NCBI GenBank assembly: GCA_026874595.1
Contig: CM049316.1
Coordinates: forward strand, 4,602,339 to 4,666,338
DNA from: Sipunculus nudus
Taxonomy: Eukaryota > Annelida > Sipuncula > Golfingiida > Sipunculidae
Length of the DNA stretch: 64,000 nt
Direction: 5' to 3'
Of the stretch, positions 1 to 12,720 are shown piece by piece. The number at the start of each line of letters is the position of its first letter. The stretch's first letter is position 1. The notes beneath the pieces are model-generated. The model ran no database searches and was not told where the DNA came from. It saw only the letters and a list, made by a program, of their open reading frames with translations. A program made the translations under genes and the position numbers.

Positions 1-2280
1 TGCTTGAAATTGTGAGAATTATTCTACTTCATACAGAAACTTTATAAAATCAAATAATTTATTTTGACTGCAAAAACCTGCAGAGATTAAAGAAATTAAC
101 TTCTCAATTTATAAAATGAGCACCAATTTACTTCATTTTTCAAATGTGTCTGTAACACTTGTTTAATATTTGATAGGTGTAGTTTCCTAAAAACCTTGAA
201 GGCAGACAATTATATATGTTGAAAAAGGCACATTATATTCCATTTTTTAGGTTAGTCACACCAAGGTTCCATAAAATATCAGCCAAAATATTTCAAAGCA
301 GTAGCCAAAACATGCATAACATCATCAAAAAGCCAAGTGGCCAAACAAATTTGATTTACTTTGTACTTGGCCCTGTATAAAAGTGTACTATTGTAAATGA
401 GAATCTGTCTAGCTAATGTGGAAAAAGGCTGTTACAAAACATATGGTGAATGACGGATACTTTAGTTTGGAACAGCTCACAGGTGAACTAAAAATGTCAT
501 TGCATTTTTCTGCTTTAGTATTATATCAACCAATGCCTAGGCCAGTGCAGTCAGTCAGAGCTGGGCCAGATGTAGGGACTGTTAGTAAGGTGCACAAGTC
601 ATTAATTATTTTTCGTTAGAGACCTCAGGATATTATGCCTCTGTGAACGCAATTATCACATTCACTTCTAAACTGGATTTCATGAAAGTCTGAGATAACA
701 TGGTGAGATTTATAGATCTAGGGAGTCAAATAATATGTCTGGAGCAGATACTGCCTGACGGAAGTGTTCTAGCAATGGTTGTTTTGGAAATGGAGCATGC
801 AGCGAAAGCCTACACCACAACAGGCCACTTGTTCACAAATATTTAAGTATTTATACTCTTTTTCTCTTGCCATGTTCACCCAATTAGAGAAAGTTTTCAT
901 TTTAAAGTTCACAAAATAAACTGAAAGGAAAAACACGAGTTAGTTACGAAGGTATCAAAATAGTTTTCTTCCAGAATGTTGTTGAATTCCATCTGATTTA
1001 AGGAGAAAAAAAAAAGAATACATAACCAAAATTTGTTCACAACATTTCAACCCCCTATATTGCAGACACAATTTAGTTACACGCAGAAAGAAATTCCATT
1101 TACTGACTGGATGATATTTATTTTATGAGCATTAAAAAAAATAAAACCAAGGGTAATAAAGACAGCTGTTTAAGTAGAGAAATTCCTGATCTGTAACATC
1201 ACAAAAAATAATAAAACAGAGAAATTTAAGGAATTCAATAATGAAACAATTCATTCAATCAAATGTTGGCATGCAAATCTAAAGGTTTTTTAAATTTTAA
1301 TTTGTAATATAAGATTTTCATGTATAATTCTAAAAGAATTCTGAAGACTGAAAAAGTAAGTGAAGCTGAATACAACAGTAGTTTTGTCTGTTTGATCCAA
1401 GCGATGTTTACAAACAAAATGTATCTTTTACAGAACTGTGAGTGTCTAAGAGTCATCCTTTTGATGTCAAGGTTAACATGAAGGGCTCCTACAACAATAT
1501 CCTCAATGTACATTATATTTATATACCATCTTCTATGATCATTTATTGTATAATAAGTAATAATAACAAGACTTTGAGATCCAGTGAAGCAGTCAGGGTA
1601 CTGAATTTTGGCAATAAAAGAAATGTTCATTGGAGAAATGATCAAATAATGTATGTGCATACTATCTATCAATACAGGGTAATTTATTACATCTTTAAGG
1701 TGCTAACATTTTTTTTTAACTTTCTACAGACTTAAATACAACATTATGATAAATTATCACTGAAGTGCCATGTTGAAGGATAATTAAATAGCATTTTAAA
1801 GTGATCTCTATTACAGGACAATTGTGGAACAAATGTGTGTTTTGATTTCACAGGAAGTATGCTGTCAATAAAAGTGTCTTCAATGACAGAGCTTGTAACA
1901 AACAGAGTATGATATAAAAAGCAAAAGGTAAATTGTCTGACTTTGCATTCAAAAAGATAATACAGCCATTTCAATTAAAATTGTGCAATTGTTTTCACTT
2001 TGCATTCCTGGTTATTCCAACCCAAAACCACTATATGTAACAGTAATCCATAACAAGTCATGTGGAGTTACATACTTTCAGAGATCACAATTTTTTGGAA
2101 TTCCACATGAAATATGTATCCTAAATAACATATGGCAACAGCCTTTCACTGGTTTACTGTCCATTATTTGATAAACCAGGCCACCATACATGAGCTTGCC
2201 TCCACTCCACCTGCCATTTTGACACAAACACAACAATGATGCTTTCAAATACACTGAGCCAAACAGTCAAAGTCTTCATG
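1..2280. other. AT-rich stretch, no gene recognised
   Basis: I found no exon that I can assign to a protein family on either strand. The longest open frame (minus strand, 1259-1672, 137 codons) is AT-biased, matches no family I know and has no splice context that supports it. The stretch could be 3' UTR, intron or intergenic DNA of a minus-strand gene to the left, but nothing here decides this. Confidence 0.5.
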
Positions 2281-2289
2281 AATGTCACA

Positions 2290-2385
2290 CTGACATTTCT
2301 CTGTTATGTGGCTTGGGGGTTATATATAAAGATCTCTCATCCCTTCACCTTGCACCCTCTGATTGGTTGCTTGGCAACCTTTGAA
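2290..2385 (-). promoter_or_regulatory. possible minus-strand promoter: RFX X-box, CCAAT and TATA
   Basis: Read on the minus strand, a near-palindromic X-box-like site (GTTGCCAAGCAAC, 2366-2378) overlaps by one base a CCAAT box (complement of ATTGG, 2362-2366). About 35 bp further on is a TATA-like run (2320-2330). This order and spacing fit a promoter firing leftwards near 2290. X-box sites are bound by RFX factors and are common in ciliary gene promoters. No coding exon is recognisable downstream; the first minus-strand ATG in a fair context (near 2215) opens only a 17-codon frame. Site matches are by eye. Confidence 0.3.
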
Positions 2386-2399
2386 TATGCTGAATCATT

Positions 2400-5270
2400 C
2401 CTGATTTTTTAAAATACTTAAGGTTTTTTTTTTTATTCAAATCAAGTATTTATTATTGCCTCTTGTTTCCATTCTCAATTATATTATTGTTATAAAAAAA
2501 GTTCATTCTGAGAGATATTTCTCCTAAATGCTTTCTTCCCAGGTGATACTAAGATGGATATTGTAAGGTAAATGAAAACGTTATGTTTGCTTACCATTTA
2601 CTATGATGTTGTTCCATTTTTGTGAATGGGGATGATTTAATCAAAAATTGAAATAATTAAAAAATTAAATGTAGACAATTTATCAAAAAGCACTTTTATA
2701 TTATAAAAATATAAATTTTCCATGATATGTGAAGAAAATTAGTATATTGGGGGGGGGGGGGGGAGCTTCTGTCCATAATTTGGATTGTCTCCCTTAAGCT
2801 TTCTTAACAAACAAGGCAAAATGCATTTCACTTTTTCTTGATAAATTCTCTATTTGAAAACATATCACAACTGCACATGGATTGGTGAGAAAGAGTACCT
2901 AAACTATGTCCTAATAAGGTTTATTATAAATATGCATATATCAACCATTTCTTGATACACGCTCAAATTTTGCAGTGCAAATATTCTCAGAATATGCAGG
3001 TTCGTTAAACCATTATAACCCAAAACCAATTAATCTAAATGAAAGGCCAGGTATGTGGTTAAGACCTTGAGCTCCAGACTCACGCCCTTAATAACACACT
3101 CATACTCATCAATTATCAAATTAAACAGGCATGGAAATAAATGTCTGTTATTACAAATATACAATGGTAAAGCCTGATGATCACGTGCTGCTGTGTGAAT
3201 GTACCAAAATAACACCAGTGCCAGGAGCACATAAAAAAACGTGCCAACCCTGACAGGAGACACGTGTCATAACCATAAAGTAAAGACAGATACAGAAAAT
3301 AAATACAGGGCTCAAAATTATACCCTGACAACCAGAATTTGCCTGCTCCCACTGGCCCACATTAATTTTTAAACATTTAAACCACAAAAAAAGAAAGATT
3401 AAGATTTACAGGTTTTTTCAATAAAAACATGAGGGTCATGTGATATATTTGGGAGTAAATTTTCCATTCTGCTTGACCTCACTGCCTTTAAGAACATTTA
3501 ACCAATTTTGAATATATATATATTTTTTTTATTTTACACAGCATTAATGTTACTGAGAGCATGGACCTTTGACACTTGCCATAACTGAAAGAAAATTGTC
3601 ACCAACAAAAACCATTTAAAGGTACCTAAATATTTGTAATAATTACTGTGTTATATCACATGAGTACTTAATACTGGCTGAATACTAAAGTTCCTGATTG
3701 CAGCAAAACTGTTCCATGACAGGTATTTAAATCTCCAATTTACCTGTTTTTAGTTGTTATTGTTGTGAGTGCAAGTAAACACAGTCCAGTTATGTATGTC
3801 ATCAGTCTGACTTAATTACTTAATGACATATTCATGCAACTGAATAAACAAATTACCTATAATCTATTGCATATTATAACTCTTGATTCTGTTATAAAGA
3901 GTTAACTTGGCAACCTCCCCAGCACATAATTAGACTTAACTAGTTATAAATCTACCAGTCCAATTTAACATCATTTCAAACTATGCTTTTATTTTGGCAG
4001 AGACAGCAGGAGACAAACGCAAGTATAAGTAATGGTTATTGGTATAAAGATTACTGGTAGGAATCAGTTAAAAATTTATATTCGATGATTTAAAGATAAA
4101 CAAGGGACCCATGGATCACAATGCTCAGCTGAATTTTTTAAATTTTTGCATATGCAAAATACTTATTTCTTTTGTTTTTTTTTAATATAAATTAACACCT
4201 GAAAAGCTAAGAGGAAATGGCTCTTTTATCTGGTGATAATTAAATACTAAATGTATGTTTGCCTAAAATAATAATGTGCACTTTAATGGACTATATCTGA
4301 TGATCAAATATCAAGTATCAGTATTTCAGCTATGTGACAGTAGCATGTGTTTAATATAACCATTCCACTAGGAATGTATGAACCCCTGTCAATTATAGAA
4401 AAAGGCTAAAAGAAGAGATTAGCTGAAGTATAATCATACACATTTAATTTATTAACTGAAAGCAAATGCTGTTAAAAAGTAAAATTTTTCATTTTCAAAT
4501 TAGCATAAACTAAATCTGATAAAAAGATATTGCACTGTAAACATGAAAATTGTGACATGGAACCATTTAATAAAGCAATAAGAAAAAAACATGATGGGCC
4601 TAAGAGTTATATGAAAGGAAACATTGAAAAACACAAAATGTGTAAAAGTAATTAATAATTCTAAAAACAGGTTAAACATATTGCTAAATGCCAATTCAAA
4701 ACATTTTAATCATGGCTTTAGTATATCATTTATAACACTGAACATATTATTGCTGACAGCTTTATACTTCAAATATAGATTGCAGAACACTTGCATTAAT
4801 TCTACACAGTGAGTTGATTCACAATTATAAACTGCATCATCATATATCCCTATTTTTTGTCAGATAATACCACATTAATATGCATACAAATGTATTTATT
4901 TTTTTACCACAAAAATTTATCTTATACGGAAACAATAAAAATCTAAGAAAACTTGATTCAGAATTCAGAATTCTTAATTGCACCTTTATTTATTCATCAT
5001 TTGGCTCAAATATTATCAATTTTTGCATAAGAATGGATTTAATTATATTTTAATTTGTTCAAATAATTAAAAAAAAAGAAAATTCATTTCTTTGAAAATG
5101 CTACATTACCACAACATATGGCATCTTCTGGATTGCTCCTTAAATTACTATTTTAAGAAAGTTTTGTATATTGGAGTTGAAAAAGCATTTCAATTAAGGA
5201 AATTCAGTTCAGACAATAACAATAACTGCATAACACTTGGTGGAGGGGGGGGGGTTGATATGAATAGTTG
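2400..5270. other. AT-rich stretch, no gene; one G15 run
   Basis: No exon is recognised on either strand. A run of 15 G lies at 2749-2763, one of seven long G or C runs in the window. Confidence 0.5.
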
Positions 5271-5274
5271 TACA

Positions 5275-5490
5275 CCTGTGACAGTGATCCATCACAAATC
5301 AGGTACCCTGGCACACCCAACCTCCAGTGACCAACAGTGGACTGTCTGCATCTTGACGATGCAAGCGAATATAATAGAGCCTCCAAAAAAATGCTGTTAC
5401 AGACGGATGACCAGACAGACAGAAGGGTCAGACAGACATTAATAAGATCATTGCTATAGCTAAGATAACTTATAGTCAGCTGAGCTAAAA
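5275..5490 (-). mobile_element. 5' end of a Helentron-like or related repeat
   Basis: On the minus strand this begins TAGCTCAGCTGACTATAAG, runs through pyrimidine-rich TCTGTCTGTC and CCGTCTG motifs, and then into unique-looking sequence. A short piece of the same beginning (TTTTAGCTCAGCTGACTAT) occurs again on the plus strand at 24,595-24,616, so it is a dispersed repeat. A conserved leader followed by GTCCGTC-like repeats resembles the start of the element at 46,024. The other end is not identifiable, and a G10 run (5245-5254) lies just outside. Confidence 0.4.
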
Positions 5491-5499
5491 ATGACTGAT

Positions 5500-6430
5500 G
5501 ATTGATTTTTGATTGATTATTTTATGTACCATCTATATACTAAGCTGAATTATGCCTATAGAATTATACCTAAAATATTGTGTACTGAATTCAGTCTGAT
5601 TTGTACATGTATGGCCAAGGTAATGGCCAGGATGTTAATACTTATTTGTTCCACATTATTAAGATTGAATGTTGTTCGTTGTTTTTCATCTTTCTTAGAT
5701 CTGTGACAGAGTAAGAATTTTTTATCATGATAATAGGACTTCTTTGGATGTACATAAATAATCATTTGTGATCAAATATACAAAATTGCAGTCAATTTAA
5801 TGGATTATAAAAGAAAATGACCAATCGTCAAATTATATAATCAATAAATTGCAAACCACTCAAACAAATCATAGTTCTTTTTCAGACTGATTTAATTTTA
5901 TGAAAAATACACAAATGGTAACATGTACACATGATGCAAGCTGTATGTTTGGGTTCTTGCGGAGGTTCATAATTCCTGATTCCTGGTCTAGATATAAATA
6001 TTTTGGTACAAGTCTAGAATTCAGGCTGCTGTTCTGGACACGTTAAGACACCACTCACACATGTGAAATGTTGTAATAATATATCCATAAAATAAATACT
6101 CCTTTGTAAGTTAATGGTATCCTATATCCTTCCCATGTACCTCTTACCCTGTTATAATGTACAATTTATCCTTCCTTCACGCAATTTAACATGCTGGTAT
6201 CCGTCATGATTCCTCCCTCTTGCTTGTTTACACCACTTGGCTTATGTGCACGTCCTGCCTACGTCATTCACATCCGTTGTCTTGCCCCCTCCAGGCATTT
6301 GTACGCACAAACACATCATGGATATATTTGGTGTATTTCAAGGGTTAGGGTTCAAAAATAAAATAGTGACTCATCCTTGTCCGCGCGTTGCGAGAGACGG
6401 AGTACGGTTTAGTGGCAGGCAGTTAACAAA
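5500..6430. other. no gene recognised; GC rises after 6200
   Basis: AT-rich to about 6200, then a more CpG-containing stretch. No exon is recognisable. Two adjacent TTAGGG-like units (about 6340-6351) are too few to be called an interstitial telomere. Confidence 0.45.
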
Positions 6431-6436
6431 CAGCTC

Positions 6437-6501
6437 AGGGTTAATTTTTTTAAGCTTTTGCGATGTCCGGACGACGCATACGCTTGACAAAAATTAACCC
6501 T
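6437..6501. repeat. 65-bp hairpin or miniature inverted repeat
   Basis: The left arm AGGGTTAATTTTTTTAAGC is nearly the reverse complement of the right arm GCTTGACAAAAATTAACCCT. The arms enclose about 26 bp rich in CpG. It could be the remnant of a small MITE or a hairpin-forming transcript; no flanking target duplication is obvious. Confidence 0.5.
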
Positions 6502-6562
6502 CATTTTAACAACTATGACCAATTCTGAAAAGTAGAGTTTAATATCCCCTCACACCCAACTC

Positions 6563-6635
6563 GTCTTGCATGGCGCAGTGGTAGCGCATAGGACTTGTTA
6601 ATCCATGATTGCAGGTTCGAGACCTGGTGGAGAGC
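6563..6635 (+). mobile_element. tRNA-derived (Asn-like) sequence, probable SINE head
   Basis: A good A box (TGGCGCAGTGG, from 6571) and B box (GGTTCGAGACC, from 6614) stand at tRNA spacing, and an anticodon-loop-like CTTGTTAA recalls tRNA-Asn(GTT) with one extra T. The anticodon and T stems have mismatches and the presumed acceptor strands do not pair, so this is not a working tRNA gene. A tRNA-derived SINE head is the best reading, though the body and tail are unclear. Confidence 0.55.
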
Positions 6636-7243
6636 TTCACAATTGCATATATTATGTGTACTAATAATTGCATTTCTCATTACAGGTTCGCCACTAGACG
6701 GAGACACAGATACATACGGCATACATACAAACAAGAGACTAGAAACCATAAACATAGACACCAGTAGTTTTATTCATTGACTCAAACTCAATGGCTGAAA
6801 CAGCAGCCTGAATTCTAGATGTGCTCCAATGGTTTATCGATCAACCTCCCCAAAGCTATTAAATAAAGAATAAGTCCATTTATAAACTCTGGGCAAGGAC
6901 TGTATGTCATTTGACAACATATAGCTCATACCTATTGCCAGTTATGGGGTTTAAAATCCTGATAACAATAAAATAACGTTGTACGTTGGTCCTGCCAACA
7001 AACGATCCATGTTGTGCAATAACCTGTCAATAAAATACATATAAACTACACACTGCAGTTACACATGTCACCGCGGAATTCCACCACACAGTGTGATAAA
7101 AAGTGCCAACCAGTCATTATACCACACTGATAGGGTATCGACCATTACCCTCAACTCGAATCCGTACCTCAAAGTCAATAATTTGAACAAAAATCGAATC
7201 CTTACAAGTTACGATATACATTTAATAAACGTCATATCTTACC

Positions 7244-7500
7244 TTGCGGTTACCCAGGTGAGGTTTTGCCTGGCTCACCTATATAGTAGTTCAGTCGACG
7301 TCAAGTGAGGACCCGCCTTCTTGAGCGTCACGCTTCACTGACTACCAGGTGCTCGTACGAGTGTCTATCTGTTTACACGCGTATTTTCACGTAGGGGAAA
7401 CCCCAGCCCTGCCTGGTACTTATTGTTTGGGTCGCATACGTCATAGGGGATTCCCCTTACATTCACCTATTCGGGTAGGTACAAGTGAGGGTATTTTGGA
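7244..7500 (-). promoter_or_regulatory. possible first exon/promoter of a minus-strand gene
   Basis: Reading leftwards, a CpG-containing block ends in CCGCAAG|GTAAGA at 7243/7242, a near-perfect splice donor, then falls back into AT-rich sequence. The block holds a GACGTC core and a TATA-like TATATAG. It has no long open frame, so it would be a non-coding first exon. No partner acceptor or coding exon was identified to the left. Confidence 0.3.
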
Positions 7501-7539
7501 AAACATGACAGACATTAACATTCTTGAATCATAATAAAT

Positions 7540-8990
7540 TAAAAGTGGAGATTAAAAAGTAAAACCTTTATTACCAGATGAAAGTTGTCTTTGTTTTTCC
7601 TAATCATATAAGAAGCAAAATTTTCCTAAAAGGGTTTGTCATATATAAGTTTTTTTTAAATTAGGTATGAAAATATTGAAATTATTTATTTCTCATTCAA
7701 GTATATTTCAGATAGAGTTTAAATAATGTCGATATCTTTTTTTATAACATGAACATACAACCGTCCAAGAAAATATCTCTTTATAGTGTTAATTTTATTT
7801 ACTTTTAAACAATATGTCATTTGCTGTTCATGAAATAATTTATTTATTTTTTTATTAATTTATAAAACGTTTTATTTAAGGAACACCTTTGAGAAAAATA
7901 TTCTTTCTTCTATGGTTTAAAGGACCAAATACCATAGACCAATTTTTTTAAAGGACAGTTAAATGACTGGGTGCAGTAACTGTAAAAGTCAAAGAACTCT
8001 GCGAGGGGTATATTTGATAACGCCAATCTTTGTATCCAGATGGCGCTGTGGACCCACTCCATATCGTCCACAAAACAACCTTTCCACTTTCAACTTATTC
8101 TAAAAATATTTAAATCATTAATGAAGTGAATGCATATTGTATTGTGAAAAGACAGATATCATAGCTAAGTTCATGTTTATCCTGGATTTTTCTCTTTACA
8201 CTTTTTTTCTGATCAGGCGCGGGGGCGTAGCAGCGACCTGTCATGACTTCTACTTCCTCGCAGAAGCCAGAATGAAAGACATATGACGTAAATACCGGTC
8301 ACTGTAGTAAATGTCACCGTGCCCCTGTCGTGTTTAGCATGCGTAATCGTGAAATAGGTCTATTAAAATATATTATGATATGATATTTTAATGCGATAAT
8401 ACGTACGTAATACAAGTATTTCATACAAAAGCATTTGTCGTGACTAACTTGTTTTAAAAAATCACTTAGAAGAATAAATAAATAAATTCATATAAAAAAT
8501 CGTATATACAAAATATTTGCCTACAGATTAGTTTTCCGCAAGGGATCGGTTTAGTTTCCGGATAGCTGACACGTATGTGCTTGTTAGAGTCCTTTTTGAT
8601 TAACCAGGGAACAATCGATAATTAGCTCCAGATTTCGTTATTTTGAATAGATATTGTGCTGTGTGATTACAATCTTTATTTATAGCATTCGCTTTCTTTT
8701 ATCTTTTATGGGAAATGGATTCAAAAGATGGCAAAGATTATTTTCCCAGCCGTATCAATAACCCTGTTAAGTAGCTTCTGTTCCTCAGAATTTGTATGCT
8801 TCCTCCCCACACAGTGACAGAGAGCGTCAAGACACTCTCTGTAACTGCTCTCGCCGGTAGGCCTAGACGTAATGTCCGTCCAGCAGAAGTATCATAGGAC
8901 ACAGAGGTCCATGAATGGACTAGCCTAGACCAAACCCTTTAAGACTTTGTAAAAAGTACAACCGCTGTTAGGGCTTCAAGTTTGATGATA
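7540..8990. other. no gene recognised
   Basis: Mostly AT-rich, with CpG-containing patches at about 8030-8330 and 8530-8580. A short hairpin (ACAGAGAG / CTCTCTGT, about 8810-8835) and one TAGGCCTA octamer (8858-8865) are the only structure seen. Confidence 0.45.
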
Positions 8991-8999
8991 TGTTGATAT

Positions 9000-10010
9000 A
9001 AAAAAAATAAAAGTAATCAATAATTCCCACAGCAGAACCATTAATGTATATGAAGGATCTCTGATCTTTTTACGTCTGAAGTCTTTGATCATCTCCTTGG
9101 TTTTCCCAACTGTCAACTCTTAGTTGTTTTCAGAGCACCACGTATATAGTTAGGTGTTCAATTTCTTGTCTGTTCGTTACCTTCTCGGATAAGCCTGGTA
9201 TACTGTTGTGTCATCTGCAAATATCACTATCATAAATCCATAAGATTTTTGCACACAGTCATATGTAATTAATGAATATAGTGTTGGTGAAAATACACAA
9301 CCTTGGGGTGCCCCAGTATTAAAAGACAGCTCTTTACAAATGTCATCACCGATCTTGACTATATATTTGTGGGCGATTCGATATAACAAGTCTATTATCC
9401 ATTTGCGCGTATTTGTATGCAGACTTCGTACCGTTAATTTAGGAATAAGCTTCTCAGGGAGAATTTTGTTAAATGCAGAACAAACAAAAATAAAATAAAA
9501 TTTTAGCATAAGTAGATTCCCGTATATCAAGATGTTTGAGGATATTATGTAGTGTTATCGAAACGACGTCATCCGTGAAACGGTTCCTGCGATAATCAAA
9601 CTGGGAAGGAGCAGAAGTATCCGATACGCTGCGTTTAAGATAATTTAAGACCAGTCTCGCAAAGCTCTTTATACTAACTGAAGGTAGAGCGACTGGTCGG
9701 TAATCGTTCAAGTATGATACGGAAGATTTCTTGGGAAATTTGATGATAACAGATCGTTTGAAGATGTCCGGTACTATATGCAACTTCGCTAAGACCAGTT
9801 GAAAAGTAGAGAGAACATTTTGGAAAATTCGTTTGCACAGGTTCTCAGATGACGCGGTAGAATCCCATCAGGACCAGCGGCATTGCGCACGTTTAAGCCA
9901 GCGAAAACCTCACTCTTTGTTTCCAAAGTTTCAATCACAAACGGGGTCGAGTCATCACAGCGAATCTTTGTATAGAGGGGGGTTTCACCCTGATCGAAAC
10001 GAGCATATAT
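9000..10010 (-). mobile_element. decayed L2/CR1-like LINE, reverse transcriptase fragment
   Basis: Three minus-strand frames together follow the order of a non-LTR reverse transcriptase. They read AAGPDGILPR (about 9862-9880), then NDYRPVAL, then TGAPQGCV (about 9301-9320), then FADDTTV (9210-9221), then the downstream WCSENN...KTKEM.KDFRRK and INGSAVG motifs reaching about 9000. This motif order is that of jockey-superfamily (L2/CR1-like) ORF2. The copy is 5' truncated, lacks the endonuclease, and has frameshifts and an in-frame stop. The first catalytic aspartate is missing: where the family has FVDYSSAFN this copy reads FVCSAFN at a frame break near 9480-9500. It is a dead copy; the assignment to L2/CR1 rather than a sister clade is by eye. 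Confidence 0.85.
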
Positions 10011-10049
10011 ATATAGCATACAAACACCTACAATGAACACGCGTATATA

Positions 10050-12150
10050 TACACAGTATAATTTTGAATATGTGCAAAGCTAAATAAATTAAGATAATAA
10101 CATAAGAAAACTATTTTAAATTATATGCAAAATGAGGCATGGTAACATGATCAATCACATGCGGTTCTTTAAGTTTAAATGTATATGTTTCATTTTACCG
10201 CTTAACTGCAAATTCCGAGCCATGGTTAATTTTAATTTTAGTATGTACAAGAATGGTCTTGAGAATTAGGGCCTTTTATAATCGATGAAATATACTAGAG
10301 CAGGAAAATGTGCGATCTGTTAATCATCATTATCTTGTTCAAGATATATACCGAACCTGGCAAAATCTGAAGACACCTTATACTGGTTTATATATTTCTG
10401 CCCACGGAAAGCTTGTATACGTTTGAAAAATTGATTCATTCAAACGAACAATGTAGGCCTGATTATATCCATTTTGTCATTGTGTCAGAAAAATTGACAT
10501 TCATGATATTTCCGAAAAAAAGGTATATTTTCACTTAACGCATCGCTAACACAGACCGATAAAAACTGAAACCCGAGCAAATAAAATCGTAAATTGATCA
10601 CACAGATTTAGTGAGTGCATGTCTTAATGTGCCGAATTCGCCAGCATTCCTTCCTCATGAGGCGCTCATTGTTTATTTCAATTATACGAGGATAAGTTAA
10701 TTATCCAAATTATCCTTTCATTTTGTTATTTCAGTCCAAAAATTATAGCTGTCTGTCAATTAAATTTATGATTCACATTCACACGTTCTTTTGTTATTGG
10801 TTACGTACATATTTTGAGGTTACATTTACATTTAACTTCTAACAATTTATACAGTTTAAGAACAATGTTAATGGAGCCTGTGTTGGTTGGAGAAAGGAAC
10901 CCTTTATATAGCTGGCTAACTGAGCTATAGAGCTCCCCATTCAAGTAACATATAAAATCTTGACTGGGGTAGCTTGATGTAAATTAATCAGGGATTGAAA
11001 TATATTGAAATTTCCACCTTTTCAACGCAAAGGCATTTATATATTGGTTTGCCTTTCCACAGAAAAAAGCCTTTCCGCTAAAGGTGCATCTTCCCGTCAT
11101 ATCGAACTTTCTGTCACAGTTCCCTGAGTGTAAACCTGATTCTGCCTACTTACATGTCATCCTACATGCATATTTGCGTCCAAAAGAATTGAATGTTTTC
11201 AATATAGCAACACTGTTATATCAGAAACACGATTGTATAGTGAAACAGGAACATTTAAAAGATAAGGTCCTAAAAGCCGTAGAGTATAAGAACTTCAAAA
11301 CATTTTTTTGTTATAAAAAAGTATAGGAAATATAAGGAACACAAGCACCTGTAAATTGTTTGGTTTTTGTGTCATGTGTGTAACTACTTATCAGCTACTA
11401 TAATGGGGAAAACATCTAGGTGTTCACCTTTCCAACGGACTGGTTCAAAATGAAAATTGCTTTTAACACATGTTTGCCTGTCTCAGAAAGGCGGAAAGGC
11501 GTTATTACGAGCCCTGATTAACAATACTTGATATGGTCTCCGAAAACTTTAAATAAAAGCTACAGACTTGTTATCAATTGCTTTAGCTTTAGAATTAAGC
11601 TTATATGTGCATGATATAAAACTAAATTAACAGAGTTTACAAAAAAAGAAATGGCACGCATTGTTAAATTATGACAAAAGTTAATTTAATGAAATTTGCA
11701 AAAAGTAATATATTGCATTTCTGTCAATAACTTAAACAATTTACAAATGGAGATATAATTTCTGGTATTGACTTGATCTTATAACTAAAATGCAGTTATA
11801 TTCAGGAAAATCTCTCCAGTTTCAACAGTTAAAATTTTAAGTGAGTAAATATCCTTCCTGTTGTTCTGAAAAAGTGCCCATCTTAAAGTCCGTAACGACT
11901 ATGAATTTCAGGCATGATTCCACCTTGTTGTTCTTTTTTTCAATGGTTTTGAAGACATTTACAAGAACTAATCAAGTCAGTTTTCTACAAATAATCCATG
12001 TTACAGCGACACATACGTCAATTAGACAATTAATTGAGATGGGATGCTTGTGCTACTTTCCCATGCATGCAATGATAAAGTTTTGTTGCTGGGGTCAAAA
12101 TTGTAAAGTTATTTTATTTCTACGCTCTTTATACACAGCGCTTTACCTAT
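10050..12150. other. AT-rich stretch, no gene recognised
   Basis: Open frames of 80 codons (11,084) and 103 codons (11,841) lack recognisable motifs, and their composition matches the surrounding DNA. I see no conserved exon. Confidence 0.45.
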
Positions 12151-12159
12151 AGGCCTACT

Positions 12160-12720
12160 ACCAATATCGAAAGCGCTGTTTGTTATGACCTCGTATCCTG
12201 AATTTCTACACCAGAGGGGAGCACTGTATTTTTGTCGAATCAGATGAGACCTTTTGCTGGAAGACACGGCCAAGCGAAGAATACACGGAGCCAATGTTGT
12301 TCATTTCGTTTTGAGTGACAGCTCATCACCCCAGTAACCGTCCGAACAGGCCACATGCACAGAGAGAGGCCGGTGAGCTGCAATTCAAACGAAACGTAAC
12401 AACAAAGGCTGCGTGCACACCTCGCTGGCTAGTTTCAGTTCTGCAGACAACAGATACATGGCTACGCTAACACAGTCATAATGTCATGATCGAATCGGTC
12501 GATGATGCGAGAATGCAGAGGGAGCAACTAAAATTCGACCAAAAACTGTCATCAAGGGGCGCTTGAAGCGCAGCTATGGGCGGAGCCAGGATGCCTGTCG
12601 AGTGTTTGTTCATTGGCATCTGGTTGGCTGCTTGTCACATCATACGCACTTTTTTTTCAGCGGACAACGAACCGCCATCTGGTGTCTAAATATATCATAA
12701 ACGGTCAAAGCAGGCAGCGT
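12160..12720. promoter_or_regulatory. CpG-containing promoter-like block (GC box, CCAAT)
   Basis: GC and CpG are raised relative to both flanks. A GC box (GGGCGG, 12,578-12,583) lies 30 bp from a reversed CCAAT box (ATTGG, 12,612-12,616). A minus-strand donor-like CCTATAG|GTAAAG lies just left, at about 12,145-12,151. Direction cannot be decided: it could serve a minus-strand transcript or be the distal promoter of SNX16. Confidence 0.35.

Noticed and set aside
1259-1672. 137-codon minus-strand frame
   Set aside because: Low-GC composition equal to its surroundings, no family match and no splice or promoter support.
6340-6351. Interstitial telomere repeat
   Set aside because: Only two TTAGGG-like units.
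6563-6635. Functional tRNA-Asn gene
   Set aside because: The boxes are good, but the stems do not pair and the anticodon loop has an extra base.
12205-12235. CTCF-like site ACACCAGAGGGGAGC
   Set aside because: Resembles the vertebrate consensus, but such strings also occur in SINE remnants and I cannot test the local motif; no insulator claim is made.
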